A stretch of DNA of 10,595 nt from Pseudomonadota bacterium (GTDB lineage: Bacteria > Pseudomonadota > Alphaproteobacteria > Rhodospirillales > Casp-alpha2). How positions within the stretch are numbered: the first letter of the stretch is position 1; every line of letters begins with the position of its first letter. This document shows positions 1-7,311 of the stretch, in pieces. The translations under genes were made by a program, and so were the position numbers. The notes under the pieces were generated by a model. It saw only the letters and a program-made list of their open reading frames with translations. It ran no database searches and had not been told where the DNA came from. The stretch lies in contig JADFNT010000034.1 in assembly GCA_022563215.1 (NCBI GenBank), positions 1-10,595 on the forward strand. The letters run 5' to 3'.

Positions 1-1031
<1,031 letters not shown>

Positions 1032-1279
1032 TTTCGGTCTACGGACCTAGGGGGTCGGATATCTGATTTCGGCAACCGGAGGACGGAGGGGGTTTTGGAC
1101 GGTCTCTGTCAGGGCGGCCCAAAACCCGGGAAACCGGGCAAGAAACCCAAAAGGAAGGGTTGTCGGTCAAACAAGAAAATTGGTAATGCGTGTCGGATTT
1201 GACAGAGTTTAGAGAGCATTAAACAAACAACCATGACCTGTCAAATGAAGATTTCCAGGCATGAAACCAGGACCGGCCG
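1032..1279 (-). promoter_or_regulatory. Rho leader / promoter region
   Basis: Gap of 248 bp between the hemJ stop and the rho start. On the minus strand a perfect TTGACA (1244-1239) has two possible -10 boxes: TAATGC at 17-bp spacing (1221-1216) or TTTAAT at 15-bp spacing (1223-1218). Transcription would then start near 1210 and leave a leader of about 180 nt. The leader can form two small hairpins: AACCC/GGGTT (1144-1161, 8-nt loop) and CCCGG/CCGGG with a 4-nt loop (1125-1138). Rho is autoregulated through its leader in E. coli; that this leader does the same is inference. No convincing coding sequence was seen. Confidence 0.45.
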
Positions 1280-1291
1280 TCAAAACGGCCG
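1274..1291. repeat. Hairpin overlapping the hemJ stop codon
   Basis: Perfect 7-bp stem CGGCCGT/ACGGCCG with a CAAA loop. It spans the last hemJ codons and the TGA. No T-tract follows on the minus strand, so it is not a classical intrinsic terminator. It may stabilise the 3' end of the hem transcript or be chance in GC-rich coding sequence. Confidence 0.35.
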
Positions 1292-1729
1292 CACGACGGC
1301 AAAGATAATGATCCCGGCCATCAGCACCGTCGGGACCTCGTTGGCGATACGATAGAATTTCCGCGGCCGGGTGTTCCTGTCCTCGGCGAATTCACGCCGC
1401 CAGCGGCCCATGGCCATGTGCGCCACCAGGAGTCCGGCCACCAGCAACAGCTTCAAATGAATCCATGCGGCGCTCCAGGCCGCCCCGCCAAGACCCAGCA
1501 ACAGCAAGATGCCGAAAAAGAACGACGCCAGCATTGCCGGGTTCATGATCAATTTCAACAGCCGGCGCTCCATGATCTTCAAGGTTTCCGACAGTTCGGA
1601 CCCCGGGTCGGCGTCGACGTGGTAGACGAACAGTCTGGGCAGGTACAACAGGCCCGCCATCCAGGCGATGACGCTGATGATATGGAGCGCCTTGATCCAC
1701 AGATAGGCGGTATCCGAAAGCTCAATCAT
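1280..1729 (-). CDS. hemJ: HemJ-type protoporphyrinogen IX oxidase
   Basis: Small inner-membrane protein of 149 aa that oxidises protoporphyrinogen IX to protoporphyrin IX, the penultimate step of heme synthesis; HemJ replaces HemG/HemY in many alphaproteobacteria and cyanobacteria. Four hydrophobic stretches are visible: roughly residues 10-36, 63-82, 89-107 and 132-146. Family hallmarks are WIKALHIISVIAWMAGL at the N-terminus (His16), RLFVYH (His37), ERRLLKLIMNPAM (54-66), WIHLKLLLVAGLLVAH (His91, Lys93) and NEVPT (130-134). His16 and Lys93 sit at positions compatible with the conserved His and Lys residues of the family. The gene starts 15 bp after the hemH stop (ferrochelatase uses its product), supporting co-transcription. 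Older annotation may call it 'UPF0093' or 'CopD-like'. Confidence 0.93.
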   Translation of the reverse strand: MIELSDTAYLWIKALHIISVIAWMAGLLYLPRLFVYHVDADPGSELSETLKIMERRLLKLIMNPAMLASFFFGILLLLGLGGAAWSAAWIHLKLLLVAGLLVAHMAMGRWRREFAEDRNTRPRKFYRIANEVPTVLMAGIIIFAVVRPF

Positions 1730-1744
1730 CCGATCGTCCCATGA

Positions 1745-2794
1745 TCAGGGGCCCGATATCGGGCATTTTCCATATCCGGCGGGACATAGACGGGTTCCAT
1801 CCGCCGGACATAGGGCCCTTTCGCTGCCCAGGGCCGCTTTGACCAACCCTGCCAAGCCGCCGAGGAAGTCTTCCTGGACGCCAAGGGCCGGGACCCGGAC
1901 ATAATGAGGAACTCCTCGCTCATGGGCCAGGTCCCGGTACTGGATGTCAAGCTCGACCAGGGTTTCCGAATGCTCGGAAACGAAAGCCACTGGCACCACG
2001 ACGACCGGCACCCGGTCGCTGGCGGCGCGTAAAATTTCTTCGTCGATGGAGGGGCCGATCCATTGCAGCGGCCCGACACGGCTTTGGTAGCACACCGCCC
2101 AATCGAGGTCGGGAGAATCAAGCGCATCAATAATGGCCCGGGTTGTTTGTTCGATCTGCCATGGGTAGGGATCGCCCCGGGCGACGATTTTTTTCGGCAG
2201 GCCATGAGCGGAAAAGAGAATTCGGGGCCGGCCATGGCTTTTCGCTTCCGCGATCGCCGGGCCGATCAGCGCCGCCTGGCCCCGGATAAGTCCCGGGTCC
2301 GCCGGATAGCAGCAGATGGCGCGGGTCGGACATTTCAGGCCCTGGGTTGCGGCCTGGGCATGCCATTCCTTCAATGACGAGGCCGTGGTGGTGGTCGAAT
2401 ACTGAGGATAAAGCGGCAGCAGAATAATTTCATCCGGGCCGAAGGCCTTAACGGCCTGGACCGTTTCTTCGCTCATCGGGTGCCAGTAACGCATGGCAAT
2501 AAAAACCCGGACCTCCCCGGCCCCGTCTTCGAGCCCGTCTTCGAGCCGACGGGTCAGGGCGTTGGCCTGGGCCTGGGTTTCCTCCAACAGGGGAGACTTG
2601 CCACCGAGGTTTTTAAAAATCTCTCGCACCTCCGGAGCGCGGCGCCGCGAAATGAATTTGGCCAGAATCCACCGCAGCGGACCCGGGACTTCGATAATGG
2701 CGGCATCGTTGAACAGGTTGAAAAGAAACGGCTCAATCGCCCGCGGGCCATCGGGGCCGCCGAGATTGAACAGGACGACCGCCAATCGTTCCAT
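1745..2794 (-). CDS. hemH: Ferrochelatase, with cysteines typical of [2Fe-2S] forms
   Basis: Inserts Fe2+ into protoporphyrin IX, the final step to protoheme. 349 aa from ATG at 2794. That ATG shares its A with the hemE stop (TGATG), and AAGGAAG lies upstream; a TTG one codon earlier is a less likely start. Motifs: LFNLGGPDG near residue 8, MRYWHP at 101-106, LPLYPQYS at 126-133, FSAHGLP at 194-200 with catalytic-type His197, and SEHSETL at 273-279 with Glu277. There is an internal C161-C162 pair and a C-terminal cluster C329, C337, C344. [2Fe-2S] clusters are known in ferrochelatases of Caulobacter and Mycobacterium, with one internal and several C-terminal cysteines, so this is likely an iron-sulfur form (inference from spacing). 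The gene is translationally coupled to hemE and 15 bp from hemJ. Confidence 0.96.
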   Translation of the reverse strand: MERLAVVLFNLGGPDGPRAIEPFLFNLFNDAAIIEVPGPLRWILAKFISRRRAPEVREIFKNLGGKSPLLEETQAQANALTRRLEDGLEDGAGEVRVFIAMRYWHPMSEETVQAVKAFGPDEIILLPLYPQYSTTTTASSLKEWHAQAATQGLKCPTRAICCYPADPGLIRGQAALIGPAIAEAKSHGRPRILFSAHGLPKKIVARGDPYPWQIEQTTRAIIDALDSPDLDWAVCYQSRVGPLQWIGPSIDEEILRAASDRVPVVVVPVAFVSEHSETLVELDIQYRDLAHERGVPHYVRVPALGVQEDFLGGLAGLVKAALGSERALCPADGTRLCPAGYGKCPISGP

Positions 2795-3852
2795 CAACGG
2801 ACTTCCTTGGCCGTCGCCGGCCAGCCCAAGACGAGTTCGGCCACCCGGGCTACATGTTCCGGCGGCGTTGTCGGTAATATACCGTGGCCGAGGTTGAAGA
2901 CGAACGGGCCTTTTGACAGGGCTTTGAGGATTGCCATCGTTTCCCGGTCCAGGGCTTCGCCGCCTTCGACCAGGACCTGGTTATCCAGGTTGCCCTGGAC
3001 GGTGCATTTCGGTTGTAGGGTCTCGGCAATCCATGCCAGGGACGTATCCTGATCCAGGCTGATGGCGTCGATCCCGGTGCCGGTGACGAAAGGCTCCGCC
3101 AACGGCCCGACGTTGCGGGGAAATCCGATTACCGGAACCCCGGGGCAGCTTTCCCGCAGCCGATCGACGATCCGCCGCGTCGGTTCGATGGACCAGCGAT
3201 GGAACTGTCGTTCGTTCAATATCCCGGCCCAGCTATCGAATAATTGAATGATTTCGGCGCCGCTTTCGACCTGCCGGGTCAAATACGTCGCTATTGCTTC
3301 GACCAACAGGTTGATTAATTCCCGGAATTCATCGGAAGCGTCATCGGCCCATTTCCGTATCTGGCTGCAATCCGTCCCGCCCCGCCCTTCGACCATGTAA
3401 ACGGCGACCGTCCACGGCGCGCCGGCGAAACCGATCAGGGCGGTTTGTTCGGGGATTTCATTGGCTAATCTTGCGATGGTTTCGAAAACGGGTGCCAGAT
3501 GGTCTTCGATCCGATCTGCCGAAAGTTTATTCATCTCGGCGATGGAGCGGATGGGTTCGAGCACCGGGCCTTCGCCTTCGCGAAATTCGACTTTTTGACC
3601 CAGGGCATCAGGCAAAACCAGAATGTCGGAAAACAGGATCGCCGCATCCATGTTGTAGCGGCGAAGTGGCTGTAGAGTAGCCTCGACCGCCAAATCAGGA
3701 CTGTAACAGAAATCGAGAAAATTTTTCGACTGCTTCCGCAGCTCCCGGTATTCGGGCAAATACCGGCCCGCCTGGCGCATCAACCAGAACGGCGGCCTTT
3801 TCAAGACTTCGCCCTTCAGGGCTCGCAACATGAGTTTTCGGTCTGAAGTCAT
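2794..3852 (-). CDS. hemE: Uroporphyrinogen decarboxylase
   Basis: Removes four acetate carboxyls from uroporphyrinogen III to give coproporphyrinogen III in the cytoplasm. 352 aa, normal for the family. Visible signatures: PPFWLMRQAGRYLPEY at residues 20-35 (family signature 1), DAAILFSDIL with the substrate-contacting Asp76, GFAGAPWTVAVYMVEG near 140-155 (signature 2), FDSWAG, GFPRN, and FNLGHGILPTTPPEHV near the C-terminus with its conserved His. The usual GNLDP motif reads GNLDN here, a mild deviation. Start ATG at 3852; only a weak ribosome-binding site is visible. It leads the leftward hemE-hemH-hemJ group, overlapping hemH by one base. Its promoter must lie in the adjacent origin-like region, as in Caulobacter where hemE transcription begins inside Cori. 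Confidence 0.97.
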   Translation of the reverse strand: MTSDRKLMLRALKGEVLKRPPFWLMRQAGRYLPEYRELRKQSKNFLDFCYSPDLAVEATLQPLRRYNMDAAILFSDILVLPDALGQKVEFREGEGPVLEPIRSIAEMNKLSADRIEDHLAPVFETIARLANEIPEQTALIGFAGAPWTVAVYMVEGRGGTDCSQIRKWADDASDEFRELINLLVEAIATYLTRQVESGAEIIQLFDSWAGILNERQFHRWSIEPTRRIVDRLRESCPGVPVIGFPRNVGPLAEPFVTGTGIDAISLDQDTSLAWIAETLQPKCTVQGNLDNQVLVEGGEALDRETMAILKALSKGPFVFNLGHGILPTTPPEHVARVAELVLGWPATAKEVR

Positions 3853-3898
3853 GGCCTGATTTGATGAGAGGTTCGGAAGATTTTCTTTCTTAGTACAA

Positions 3899-3920
3899 GA
3901 TATATTTATTTATAAATAAA
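3899..3920. other. A/T-rich block, candidate DNA unwinding element
   Basis: Positions 3901-3920 contain only A and T. Within them 3905-3920 (TTTATTTATAAATAAA) is a perfect 16-bp palindrome. It lies on the hemE side of the candidate origin, about 35 bp from the first DnaA-box-like site, a usual place for the melting region. It may also contribute a -10 element for hemE. The surrounding region is GC-rich, so the contrast is sharp. Confidence 0.6.
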
Positions 3921-3955
3921 GGTAGTGGTAGTTGTTGTGCGGTGAATCCGGGGGA

Positions 3956-3964
3956 TTATCAACA
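3956..3964 (+). promoter_or_regulatory. DnaA-box-like site TTATCAACA
   Basis: 8 of 9 bases match TTATCCACA (A for C at position 6). It sits in the loop of a short inverted repeat, CCGGG (3948-3952) / CCCGG (3966-3970), and is the box closest to the A/T block. Confidence 0.55.
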
Positions 3965-4142
3965 ACCCGGGGCTTTATCACGGATAAGGAAAAACTTGGG
4001 GTTTGACCCAGTCGGGGCTGTGTATTTGTTGTTTAAAAGAAACTTTTTTGGAGAAAAGCGCGGCTTGTAGCGGAAATGCTTATAGCGTGATTTACCGGGA
4101 TAAAATTGAAAAGGAAGCTTGGGAAACGATAATTTCCAACCA

Positions 4143-4162
4143 GGTTGATAATGTTTTGCACC
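4143..4162. promoter_or_regulatory. Pair of opposed DnaA-box-like sites
   Basis: TTATCAACC on the minus strand (4151-4143) and TTTTGCACC on the plus strand (4154-4162) lie 2 bp apart and point away from each other. The second matches TTWTNCACA at 8 of 9 positions, the first matches TTATCCACA at 7 of 9. Close paired boxes are common in origins. Confidence 0.45.
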
Positions 4163-4231
4163 CATGAATCCCCTGGTGTATGGACACGTGACAAAACCGG
4201 ATAAATCGGCCCCATGACGATATAACCGTTC

Positions 4232-4240
4232 TTATCCCCA
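4232..4240 (+). promoter_or_regulatory. DnaA-box-like site TTATCCCCA
   Basis: 8 of 9 bases match TTATCCACA (C for A at position 7). It lies 35 bp before the ppsR start, so DnaA bound here could also affect ppsR transcription (inference). Confidence 0.55.
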
Positions 4241-4275
4241 AACGGCTCACAGCCCAGGTAACTCACAGAAGGCAA

Positions 4276-5109
4276 ATGAACGAAACCTCCTTGAAATCCT
4301 TTCATCTTCATCTGGTTTCAGACTCGACGGGGGAAACCGTCGGCATAGTCGCGCGTGCCAGCCTGGTGCAATTCGATTCAATTGATGCCAAGGAGCACCT
4401 CTGGCCCATGGTCAGAACGGAAAACCAGGTACAGGAAGTGATTGTCGGCATCGGCGAAAACCCGGGGTTTGTTCTTTACACCATCATCAACGAGGATCTG
4501 CGCAACCTCCTCGAAGACGGATGCCGAAAGCTCCAGGTTCCCTGTATAGCGGTGCTCGATCCGGTAATCGCCGAACTGGGCGCCCATCTGGACGCCGAAA
4601 TCCTCGCCCAGCCGGGCCGGCAGCATGTCATGGACGCGGAATATTTCAGCCGCATCGAAGCCATGCACTTCGTCCTCAGCCACGATGACGGCCAATCGAC
4701 CCGGGACCTGGAACAGGCCGATGTAGTGTTGCTGGGCGTGTCGAGGACATCGAAGACCCCGACCAGCATTTATCTAGCTAACCGCGGCATCAAGACCGCC
4801 AATATTCCGATCGTGCCGGGCTCTGAACTTCCCGAAGAACTGTTTGCGGCCAGCAGCCCCCTGATTATCGGTCTCACCAAGGATCCGAAACGGCTGGTCG
4901 AGATTCGTCAACAACGCTTGCGCATACTTGAACAGGATGAGGAAACGGATTACGTCGACCTGGATAAGGTGTCCAAGGAAATCAACGACGCACGGCGCCT
5001 GTTCACCAAGCACGATTGGCCGGTGATCAACGTCAGCCGTAAATCCATCGAGGAAACCGCGGCAACTATCATTCAATTGTACAACCGCCGCCGGGAGCAG
5101 GACTCCTGA
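4276..5109 (+). CDS. ppsR: Pyruvate phosphate dikinase / PEP synthase regulatory protein (DUF299, RP001-like)
   Basis: Bifunctional serine/threonine kinase and phosphorylase: ADP-dependent phosphorylation inactivates PPDK or PEP synthase, and phosphate-dependent pyrophosphorylysis reactivates it. 277 aa, normal for the family. Visible: N-terminal FHLHLVSDSTGETVGIVARA (residues 9-28), HFVLSHDDGQ (131-140), the nucleotide-binding loop GVSRTSKTPTS (154-164), YLANRG, NIPIVPGSELPEEL, and GLTKDPKRL with the downstream YVDLDKVSKEINDARRLF. The start ATG has AGAAGG three bases upstream. Which target enzyme is present cannot be told from this window; alphaproteobacteria often have PPDK. The gene flanks the candidate origin, and maf follows directly, overlapping its stop if maf starts at CTG. 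Product confidence is high; the symbol follows E. coli usage. Confidence 0.95.
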   Translation: MNETSLKSFHLHLVSDSTGETVGIVARASLVQFDSIDAKEHLWPMVRTENQVQEVIVGIGENPGFVLYTIINEDLRNLLEDGCRKLQVPCIAVLDPVIAELGAHLDAEILAQPGRQHVMDAEYFSRIEAMHFVLSHDDGQSTRDLEQADVVLLGVSRTSKTPTSIYLANRGIKTANIPIVPGSELPEELFAASSPLIIGLTKDPKRLVEIRQQRLRILEQDEETDYVDLDKVSKEINDARRLFTKHDWPVINVSRKSIEETAATIIQLYNRRREQDS

Positions 5110-5711
5110 ACCCGGCCAAAGAGGTCATTCTGGCGTCAGCCAGCATGGTACGGAGCCAAATCCTGGAAAGCGCCGGTGTTTCTCATTCTTGTGATCCCGC
5201 CGAGATCGACGAAAGAGAGCTGAAGGAACGGATGGCGAAACAGGGCGCCGATGTGGAAACCACGGCCGCGGCCCTGGCCAAAGCCAAAGCAGAGGAGGTC
5301 CAAAAACGCCACCCCGAAGCCTTGATCATCGGCGCCGATCAGATTCTTGAATATGAAGGCCGGTGGTTCGATAAACCGCAAAGCCGGAACGGCGCCGCGG
5401 AAACCTTAAGGACCCTTCGCGGCCGCACGCATCGGCTGATCAGTGCCGTGGCGGTTCACCAGGGGGAAGAATGCATCTGGCGGCATCTTGAAACGGCCAG
5501 CCTGACCATGCGCGAATTCAGCAATGCGTTTCTGAAACGCTACATCGACGACGCCGGCCCTGGAATTCTGGAAAGCGTCGGTGCCTACCGGCTGGAACAA
5601 ACGGGGGCACAGCTTTTTACTCGCATCGAAGGCAATTATTTCACTGTTTTGGGGTTGCCCCTGTTGCCGCTGCTTGGGTTTTTGCGGCACGTGGGCGCAC
5701 TCGGGGAATAG
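5106..5711 (+). CDS. maf: Maf-family nucleoside triphosphate pyrophosphatase
   Basis: Maf/YhdE/YceF family proteins hydrolyse non-canonical or excess nucleotides (dTTP, UTP or m7GTP, depending on subgroup); the substrate cannot be assigned here. The hallmark N-terminus VILASAS starts before the first ATG (5145), so translation must begin upstream. In that frame no ATG, GTG or TTG exists back into ppsR. CTG at 5106, preceded by GGGAGCAGGA and overlapping the ppsR stop, gives a 201-aa protein starting (M)NPAKEVILASAS, the family's normal length. Other signatures: IIGADQIL with the catalytic Asp, FDKPQSRNGAAETLRTLRGRTH, GPGILESVGAYRLEQTGAQLFTRIEGNYFTVLGLPL. The usual SxRR reads S-M-V-R. The gene call is firm; the start codon is about 50% sure. 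Confidence 0.88.
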   Translation: MNPAKEVILASASMVRSQILESAGVSHSCDPAEIDERELKERMAKQGADVETTAAALAKAKAEEVQKRHPEALIIGADQILEYEGRWFDKPQSRNGAAETLRTLRGRTHRLISAVAVHQGEECIWRHLETASLTMREFSNAFLKRYIDDAGPGILESVGAYRLEQTGAQLFTRIEGNYFTVLGLPLLPLLGFLRHVGALGE

Positions 5712-5824
5712 AGCAGTGATGAACGGCGGCGGGGCGCCAAATTTTGAAATAACGGGGGCTTTAAAGTAGCGGCGGCTTTAAAATAACAGCGACGACGTTC
5801 CCGGGGCGGGGCTGGAAAAAAACC
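5712..5824 (+). other. maf-aroE spacer with a short direct repeat
   Basis: A 113-bp gap inside an otherwise tightly packed run. It contains a near-exact direct repeat: CGGGGGCTTTAAAGTA (5753-5768) and CGGCGGCTTTAAAATA (5770-5785), 14 of 16 identical, period 17 bp. A looser third match (ATTTTGAAATAAC) precedes them at about 5741. A possible 16-codon ORF starts at ATG 5719 and ends at TAG within the repeat, but nothing supports its translation. No clear promoter or terminator is visible. Confidence 0.5.
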
Positions 5825-6673
5825 ATGACGGAAAACGGAAAGACCATACAAGCCGGCGTCATCGGATGGCCCGTCAGCCATTCCCTATCACCCCGGCTGC
5901 ACGAATTTTGGCTGAAGGAACTGGGAATCGACGGCACCTATCATGCCTTCGCCGTCGCCCCCGACGACCTTGAGGATTCTCTCCGTTCACTGCCCGAACG
6001 GGGCTTCGCCGGGGTCAACCTTACCCTGCCTCACAAAGAAGCCGCCGCCTCTATCGTCGACACCATGGATTCGGCGGCGAGCCGCATCGGCGCGGTGAAT
6101 ACCATCGTCGTCGGCGCAAACGGGAGCCTCGCCGGCGGCAACACCGATGGCTACGGTTTCATGGAAAACCTGAAGTCCGGCGCTCCCCGATGGACGGCGG
6201 ACGACAGTACCGCCGTGGTTCTCGGCGCCGGCGGCGCGGCGCGGGCAATCGTCGCGGCACTGTTGGATGCCGGGGTGAAGGAGTTGCGGCTGGTCAATCG
6301 CACCGGGTCGCGCGCCGAATCCCTGAAAGACGATATCGGGGGCGCCATCATTGTTGTTCCCTGGGCCGACCGCACGAAGGCGCTTGAAGGCGCGGGCCTT
6401 TTAGTCAACACCACGACCCTGGGGATGACCGGCGAGGAACCCCTGGAAATCCACCTTTCTCCGCTGCCTGCGAAGGCCGTAGTCACCGATATCGTTTACG
6501 CCCCGCTGACAACACCGCTGTTGAAAGACGCAGCCGGGCGCGGCAATCCCACCGTCGATGGCCTAGGCATGCTGTTGCACCAGGCCCGGCCCGGGTTCCA
6601 GCGATGGTTCGGGGCCGAGCCCGCCGTCACCGACGCACTCAGGGCGCATGTCCTGGAGGGCCTGGAGAGATGA
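5825..6673 (+). CDS. aroE: Shikimate dehydrogenase (NADP+)
   Basis: Reduces 3-dehydroshikimate to shikimate with NADPH, the fourth step of the chorismate/aromatic amino acid pathway. 282 aa, typical length. The substrate-binding part has GVIGWPVSHSLSPRLHEFW (residues 11-29, with Ser20 and Ser22), NLTLPHKE with catalytic-type Lys71, GAVNT (89-93) and GGNTDGYGF with catalytic-type Asp108. The Rossmann part has VLGAGGAARAIVAAL (from 132) and the LVNRT loop that favours NADP. The C-terminus has VDGLGMLLHQARPGFQRWFG, conserved for substrate binding. Start ATG at 5825 follows GGGGCTGGA. The stop overlaps the coaE start (ATGA), so the two are probably translationally coupled. Confidence 0.96.
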   Translation: MTENGKTIQAGVIGWPVSHSLSPRLHEFWLKELGIDGTYHAFAVAPDDLEDSLRSLPERGFAGVNLTLPHKEAAASIVDTMDSAASRIGAVNTIVVGANGSLAGGNTDGYGFMENLKSGAPRWTADDSTAVVLGAGGAARAIVAALLDAGVKELRLVNRTGSRAESLKDDIGGAIIVVPWADRTKALEGAGLLVNTTTLGMTGEEPLEIHLSPLPAKAVVTDIVYAPLTTPLLKDAAGRGNPTVDGLGMLLHQARPGFQRWFGAEPAVTDALRAHVLEGLER

Positions 6674-7311
6674 TGATCCTTGGGCTGACGGGCTCCATTG
6701 GAATGGGAAAATCCGCCGCTGCCGACAACTTCCGCCGCCTGGGCGTTCCTGTCCACGATGCCGATAAAACCGTCCACGAATTGTTGGCCAAAAACGGCGA
6801 GGCGGCGCCCCGGATCAAGGACCTGTTTCCGGATGCGGTCAAGAAGGGCATCCTGGATAGGGAACTGATCGCCAAAAAGGTTTTCGGCGACGCCCAGGCC
6901 CTGGCCCGGATCGAGGAAATCCTCCATCCGATGGTTCGGCGGCGGGAACAGACGTTCCTGGGCCGCGCCGCCCGCCGAGGAAGGCCCCTGGTCGTCCTCG
7001 ACATTCCGTTGTTGTTTGAAACCGGTGGCGAGGTCCGATGTGATGCCGTGGTTACCGTATCGGCGCCGAAATTCATTCAGCAACAGCGGGTTCTTAAAAG
7101 ACAGGGCATGACCCGGGAAAGGTTCGAGTCCATCCTGGAACGCCAGATGCCCGACGCGGAAAAGCGCCGCCGGGCCGACTTCGTCGTTTTAACCGGCTTG
7201 GGACGCGACTTCAGCTTGCGTCAGATTCTCAATCTTGTCAGAATCACTTCTCGTTGGCGGGGAACGAAATGGCCGCCACGGCCTGATGTGAGGGGAAAAA
7301 TCATTGCGTGA
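6670..7311 (+). CDS. coaE: Dephospho-CoA kinase
   Basis: Phosphorylates the 3'-hydroxyl of dephospho-CoA using ATP, the last step of coenzyme A synthesis. 213 aa from ATG at 6670, which overlaps the aroE TGA. A second ATG at 6673 is almost as likely; GGAGGG at 6655-6660 and GGAG at 6664-6667 precede both. An in-frame ATG further upstream (6604) would add 22 residues unlike the family and lie inside aroE. Signatures: MMILGLTGSIGMGKS with the P-loop, VHDADKTVHELL, ILHPMVRRRE, VVLDIPLLFETGG, and the C-terminal RADFVVLTGLGRD segment. Overlap with dnaQ by 8 nt indicates a compact aroE-coaE-dnaQ operon. Confidence 0.95.
   Translation: MMILGLTGSIGMGKSAAADNFRRLGVPVHDADKTVHELLAKNGEAAPRIKDLFPDAVKKGILDRELIAKKVFGDAQALARIEEILHPMVRRREQTFLGRAARRGRPLVVLDIPLLFETGGEVRCDAVVTVSAPKFIQQQRVLKRQGMTRERFESILERQMPDAEKRRRADFVVLTGLGRDFSLRQILNLVRITSRWRGTKWPPRPDVRGKIIA

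Larger units (their letters stand above)
3853..4275. other. oriC: Candidate chromosomal replication origin (oriC)
   Basis: A 423-bp non-coding region between divergent hemE and ppsR/DUF299. It has a 20-bp pure A/T block at 3901-3920 and eight TTATC/GATAA pentamers between 3956 and 4236 (about 0.5 expected by chance). The best DnaA-box matches to TTATCCACA or TTWTNCACA are TTATCAACA (3956-3964), TTATCCCCA (4232-4240), TTTTGCACC (4154-4162), TTATCAACC on the minus strand (4151-4143) and AAATACACA on the minus strand (4027-4019). Weaker TTATCC cores on the minus strand lie at 3979-3987, 4095-4103 and 4196-4204. The hemE/RP001 (DUF299) junction is the established origin position in Caulobacter crescentus and is conserved in Rickettsia. 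Promoters for both flanking genes must also lie here. No perfect DnaA box was found, so function is inferred from context plus clustering. Confidence 0.82.

Noticed and set aside
1110..1235. Possible 40-codon leader peptide on the minus strand before rho
   Set aside because: Starts almost at the predicted transcription start, lacks a ribosome-binding site, and its sequence shows nothing recognisable.
4033..4047. TTAA-N7-TTTT as a CtrA site in the origin region
   Set aside because: The second half-site is TTTT rather than TTAA; one half-match is not enough to claim CtrA control.
4133..4152. IHF site on the minus strand (TATCAA followed by TTG)
   Set aside because: The spacing is five bases instead of the four in WATCAANNNNTTR.
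3940..4170. GANTC (CcrM) methylation sites in the origin region
   Set aside because: Only two (3944-3948 and 4166-4170) in 423 bp, about what chance gives, so not an enrichment.
4182..4195. CACGTG-centred site in the candidate origin as a possible parS
   Set aside because: Only the core matches the parS consensus TGTTTCACGTGAAACA; the flanking bases do not.
3959..4311. Two minus-strand open frames (68 and 92 codons) across the candidate origin
   Set aside because: No family resemblance, no ribosome-binding site, and they lie over DnaA-box-like sites and the ppsR start; open by chance in this A/T-richer stretch.
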